Source: an uncultured Phycisphaerales bacterium
GTDB taxonomy: Bacteria; Planctomycetota; Phycisphaerae; UBA1845; Fen-1342
Direction: 5' to 3'
Assembly: GCA_903914415.1 (NCBI GenBank)
Contig: CAIWOY010000114.1
Span: 1 to 35,748 of the forward strand
Length of the DNA: 35,748 bases
This document shows, in pieces, positions 33,347 through 35,748 of the stretch (positions within the stretch are counted from its first letter, which is position 1; each line of letters begins with the position of its first letter). The notes under the pieces were generated by a model. That model was given only the letters and a program-made list of their open reading frames with translations. It had not been told where the DNA came from and did not search any database. The position numbers and the translations under genes were made by a program.

Positions 33347-35323
33347 GTGCGCACCCAGGCTGAGCGTCGCTTGCTGGCAGCGGTAATCGTGGTCAGTTTG
33401 GGATTGACCGGGCTGACCGTCTGGGCCGTCGCGCTGCAGGGACGGGCCCTGCAGCAGCGTGAGTGGGCCGATCTCACCAGCGCCGCCGCCACCGCCGCGG
33501 CCCAACGCGCCGCGGCGCTCACCGGCGAGGTCCAACGGGCCTGCGATGCCGGCGGCCGCGCCTGGCAGGCCGGCCAGGCCGACGAGCTGGACGCCTGGGC
33601 CGCCGACCAGCGGAGTTGGTGGCTCACCGCCGTGGCCACCGGCGACGGCCCGTGGATGATCTTTCCGCGCCCCCCGCTCGAACACGCGCTGCCCAACCCG
33701 TCCCAACTCCCCGGCGAACAGGCCGGATCGCAGCCCGCCGCGAGTCGCCCGGCCGCCTGGCCGGACGACCCCACCAGCATGTTGGACTACTTCAAGCGCC
33801 GGGCGCTGAGCCCTGACCCGTTGACCCGCGCCGGTGCCCTGCTGGCGGCGGCCACCTACGAGCAACAGCTCGGACACCCGCTCGCGGCCGCGCGCATCCT
33901 CACCGACGCCGCAAGCCTGCTCCGCTCCACGCCCGGGCTGGCCCGCTTTGCGTTCCGCGCCGAGCTGGGGCGGATCGACTCGCTGCTGGCGGCGGGCGAT
34001 CGCGACCGCGCGGAGGAAGCCCTGCGCGCCTTCCTCAAGAGTTCCTTGAGCGACCACCCGGCCCGCGTCGGCCCCACCGAAGTGGCCCACCTCCGCGGTC
34101 AGCTCGGCACGCTCGGGCTCGCCGACCACGGCCCGCTGGCCGAGATGCTCGGCACTCTGGACGAGCGCGCCCAGCGGCGCGAGGCGCTCGCGGACGCCGC
34201 CCGCGAGCTGCTGCACACGCTGCCCCCGCCCGCGCACCGAACTCTTGGCGAGCCGGTTTTCCTCACGGGGTTCACGGCCACCAAAGAGCCGCTGGTCGTC
34301 GCCGTGCGGCCGATCGCGGAGGACACCCGCCTGGCCCTCGTCGCGCCCGCCTCCGAGCTGCGGGCGCAATTCTGGCGGCCCACGGAGCCGCCCGCCGACT
34401 GGCGCGTGGTCCTGCCGCCGCCGCCCGCCGGCAGCCCGCCGCTGGTCAAGCTCGGCCCCGAGTTCGCGCACGGCGTGCTCACCCCCGCGCCGGCCACGGC
34501 GGCACGGTTGCGGGCAGCCGCGAATCGACGCCTGGGCACGCTCGCCGTGACCGCCGCCGGCAGCGCCGGCGCGTGGCTGCTGATCATCTGGATGCTCACG
34601 CGCGTCATGGCCCGGCAGCGCGAGCTGGCCCACCTGCGCAGCCGCTTCGTGGCCGACGTCAGCCACGAGCTGAAGACGCCGCTCGCGCTGATTCGCCTGC
34701 TGGCCGAGACGTTGGCCGAGCAGCGCGTGCGCGATCCGCAGCGCTTGCTGAGCTACTACCAGACCATCGCCCGCGAGAGCGAACGGCTCACCGCGCTCCT
34801 GGAGAACATTCTCGACCTCGGCCGCATCGAGTCCGGCCGCAAGCGCTACGAGTTCGGCCCGTGCGACGTCGGAGCCGTCGTCCGCCAGTCCTGGGCGCTC
34901 TTCGAGCCACAGTTCGCCGAGCAGCACTTCAACGCCCGCCTCGACCTGGCCGCGGACCTGCCCGTCATCCGGGCGGACCCGGCGGCCCTCCAGCAGGTCC
35001 TCGTGAACCTGCTCCAGAACGCGTACCGCTACGCGGGCAGCGAGAAATACGTGCGCCTGGCCGCGGCGCGCGAGGGTTACCTGATCGTGCTCACGGTCGA
35101 AGATCACGGGATCGGAATGTCGCGCGACCAACTCGACTGCCTCGGCGACAGCTTCTTCCGCGCGGAGGACACGCGGGTCCGCCAGACGCGCGGCGCGGGT
35201 CTCGGGCTGGCGATTGCCAGCCACATCGTCGCGGCCCACCGCGGCCGAATCGAAGTCCAATCCCGCCCGGGCCAGGGCAGCACGTTCACCGTGTGGCTCC
35301 CCTTCGAACCGCTTCCTGATTGA
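33347..35323 (+). CDS. Membrane sensor histidine kinase
   Basis: About 658 aa from the GTG at 33347 (GGGAG upstream). The frame is open back to 31694, but that part is a shadow of the previous gene. TM1 is LLAAVIVVSLGLTGLTVWAVAL. An extracytoplasmic domain of ~370 residues includes helical, TPR-like stretches (AGALLAAATYEQQLGHPLAAARILTDAASLL, RIDSLLAAGDRDRAEEALRAFL). TM2 is LAVTAAGSAGAWLLIIWML. Then HisKA with VSHELKTPL (His440), and HATPase_c with NLLQNAYRYAG, DHGIGM and RGAGLGLAI. No receiver, and no response regulator gene follows, so it is an orphan in this window. The kinase region resembles PhoR/ResE-type kinases. Confidence 0.9.
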   Translation: MRTQAERRLLAAVIVVSLGLTGLTVWAVALQGRALQQREWADLTSAAATAAAQRAAALTGEVQRACDAGGRAWQAGQADELDAWAADQRSWWLTAVATGDGPWMIFPRPPLEHALPNPSQLPGEQAGSQPAASRPAAWPDDPTSMLDYFKRRALSPDPLTRAGALLAAATYEQQLGHPLAAARILTDAASLLRSTPGLARFAFRAELGRIDSLLAAGDRDRAEEALRAFLKSSLSDHPARVGPTEVAHLRGQLGTLGLADHGPLAEMLGTLDERAQRREALADAARELLHTLPPPAHRTLGEPVFLTGFTATKEPLVVAVRPIAEDTRLALVAPASELRAQFWRPTEPPADWRVVLPPPPAGSPPLVKLGPEFAHGVLTPAPATAARLRAAANRRLGTLAVTAAGSAGAWLLIIWMLTRVMARQRELAHLRSRFVADVSHELKTPLALIRLLAETLAEQRVRDPQRLLSYYQTIARESERLTALLENILDLGRIESGRKRYEFGPCDVGAVVRQSWALFEPQFAEQHFNARLDLAADLPVIRADPAALQQVLVNLLQNAYRYAGSEKYVRLAAAREGYLIVLTVEDHGIGMSRDQLDCLGDSFFRAEDTRVRQTRGAGLGLAIASHIVAAHRGRIEVQSRPGQGSTFTVWLPFEPLPD

Positions 35324-35338
35324 CCACGACGACTCCAA

Positions 35339-35368
35339 GACACCAAGCTGCCCGCTTCTCTTGGTGTC
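35339..35368. terminator. Possible two-way terminator between convergent genes
   Basis: Perfect 9-bp stem GACACCAAG (35339-35347) / CTTGGTGTC (35360-35368) with a 12-nt loop, between the convergent kinase and reductase genes. No T-run on either side, so intrinsic termination is uncertain. The CCTTGGTGG words around it may belong to a dispersed repeat. Confidence 0.4.
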
Positions 35369-35397
35369 CTCGGGTTCTTGGCGCCTTGGTGGTTGGC

Positions 35398-35748
35398 TTA
35401 CCAGTACCGCTCGAAGTGGACGTTGCCGCGGCCGGCGCGGCTGTCGGCCACGAAGCCGCGCTGTCCGAGGAGTGACTCTACGTCGTCGATCATCTGCGGG
35501 TTGCCGCACAGGAAAACGTGGCATTGCGCGGGATCGAGCGGCCCCCCGGCCAGGCGCTCATACGTCGTGGGCTCCAGCGCCGTCTGGACGCGGCCGCGCA
35601 GCCCCGTCCACGGACCACCCTCCGGCTCGCGCTTCGCCAGCGGCACGTAGATCACCGTGGGATCCTCCCGCGCGATCTGCTCCAACTCCGCGCGGTACCC
35701 CAGGTCGGCCGCCACCCGCACGCCGTTGATCAACACGAAGCGTCGCCA
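35398..35748 (-). CDS. Ferredoxin-NADP reductase, C-terminal part (gene runs off window)
   Basis: 116 residues of the C-terminus; the 5' part lies beyond the window, and the frame is open to the last base. LINGVRVAADLGYRAELEQIA, the FLCGNPQMIDDVESLLGQRGF nucleotide-binding block and the terminal FERYW are typical of bacterial Fpr-type ferredoxin/flavodoxin-NADP reductases. The C-terminal aromatic residue stacks on FAD in that family. It is a cytoplasmic flavoprotein that exchanges electrons between NADP(H) and ferredoxin or flavodoxin. Any link to the flavin reductase or hydrogenase of this window is speculation. Confidence 0.88.
   Translation of the reverse strand, partial: WRRFVLINGVRVAADLGYRAELEQIAREDPTVIYVPLAKREPEGGPWTGLRGRVQTALEPTTYERLAGGPLDPAQCHVFLCGNPQMIDDVESLLGQRGFVADSRAGRGNVHFERYW

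Noticed and set aside
33257-35524. Minus-strand open frame of 755 codons opposite the sensor kinase
   Set aside because: Shadow of the kinase gene. It shows no domain and crosses the true stop and start regions of neighbours.
1-35748. CRISPR arrays, insertion sequences, rRNA
   Set aside because: I saw no regularly spaced short repeats, no transposase motif with terminal inverted repeats, and no rRNA sequence.

Overview
The window is GC-rich bacterial DNA that most resembles a planctomycete, probably Phycisphaerae-like. The main support is three secreted proteins with GACC-type Cys-rich repeats and a C-terminal dockerin-like pair (GDMNCDG..FADID..WTH..CPW.N.DC..FADID). Other support is relaxed lipoboxes and small operons separated by long leaders. 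The taxonomic placement is inference. I ran no searches or computations.

Left block (1-10295), ordinary chromosomal genes: a secreted dockerin/Cys-repeat protein (-), a GT-C type membrane glycosyltransferase (-), a protein with two tandem Kdo/WaaP-like kinase domains (+), a PHP-domain metallohydrolase (-), a flavin reductase-like protein (-), and a secreted protein built of four related beta-type units (+). An intrinsic terminator stands in the leader of the last gene although no gene lies upstream of it on that strand, which suggests an attenuator, riboswitch or small RNA.

Central island (10296-17210), the most interesting part: a 38-nt 5' half of a tRNA-Lys gene, still behind a good sigma70-type promoter, stops exactly at the end of the anticodon loop. 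The same 38 nt (one mismatch) recurs 6,842 bp downstream as the start of an intact tRNA-Lys(UUU). Between them lie five tightly packed genes: a membrane PAS-PAS sensor with no kinase domain, a group 2-like [NiFe]-hydrogenase small subunit with an Asp (CGGD) where a proximal-cluster Cys is expected, the large subunit with a C-terminal tail, a matching maturation endopeptidase, and a hybrid histidine kinase with no recognisable input domain. I read this as an H2-sensing (or H2-oxidising and signalling) two-component module carried by an element integrated into a tRNA-Lys anticodon loop. No integrase, hyp maturation genes or DNA-binding response regulator is in the window.

Right block (17252-35748): a second dockerin/Cys-repeat protein (-); an Rrf2 regulator (-) with a palindrome beside its -10, divergent from a large acyltransferase-ACP-acyl-ligase fusion (+); a small lipoprotein (-); a GtaA-type glutaminase homologue (-) cut by an in-frame TAG 50 codons before its natural end; a gingipain-like C25 peptidase with a dockerin-like tail (-); a GT4 glycosyltransferase (+); a two-gene lipoprotein operon (-); an operon of an AsmA-like membrane-anchored protein and a sensor histidine kinase (+); and the 3' end of a ferredoxin-NADP reductase (-) that runs off the window.
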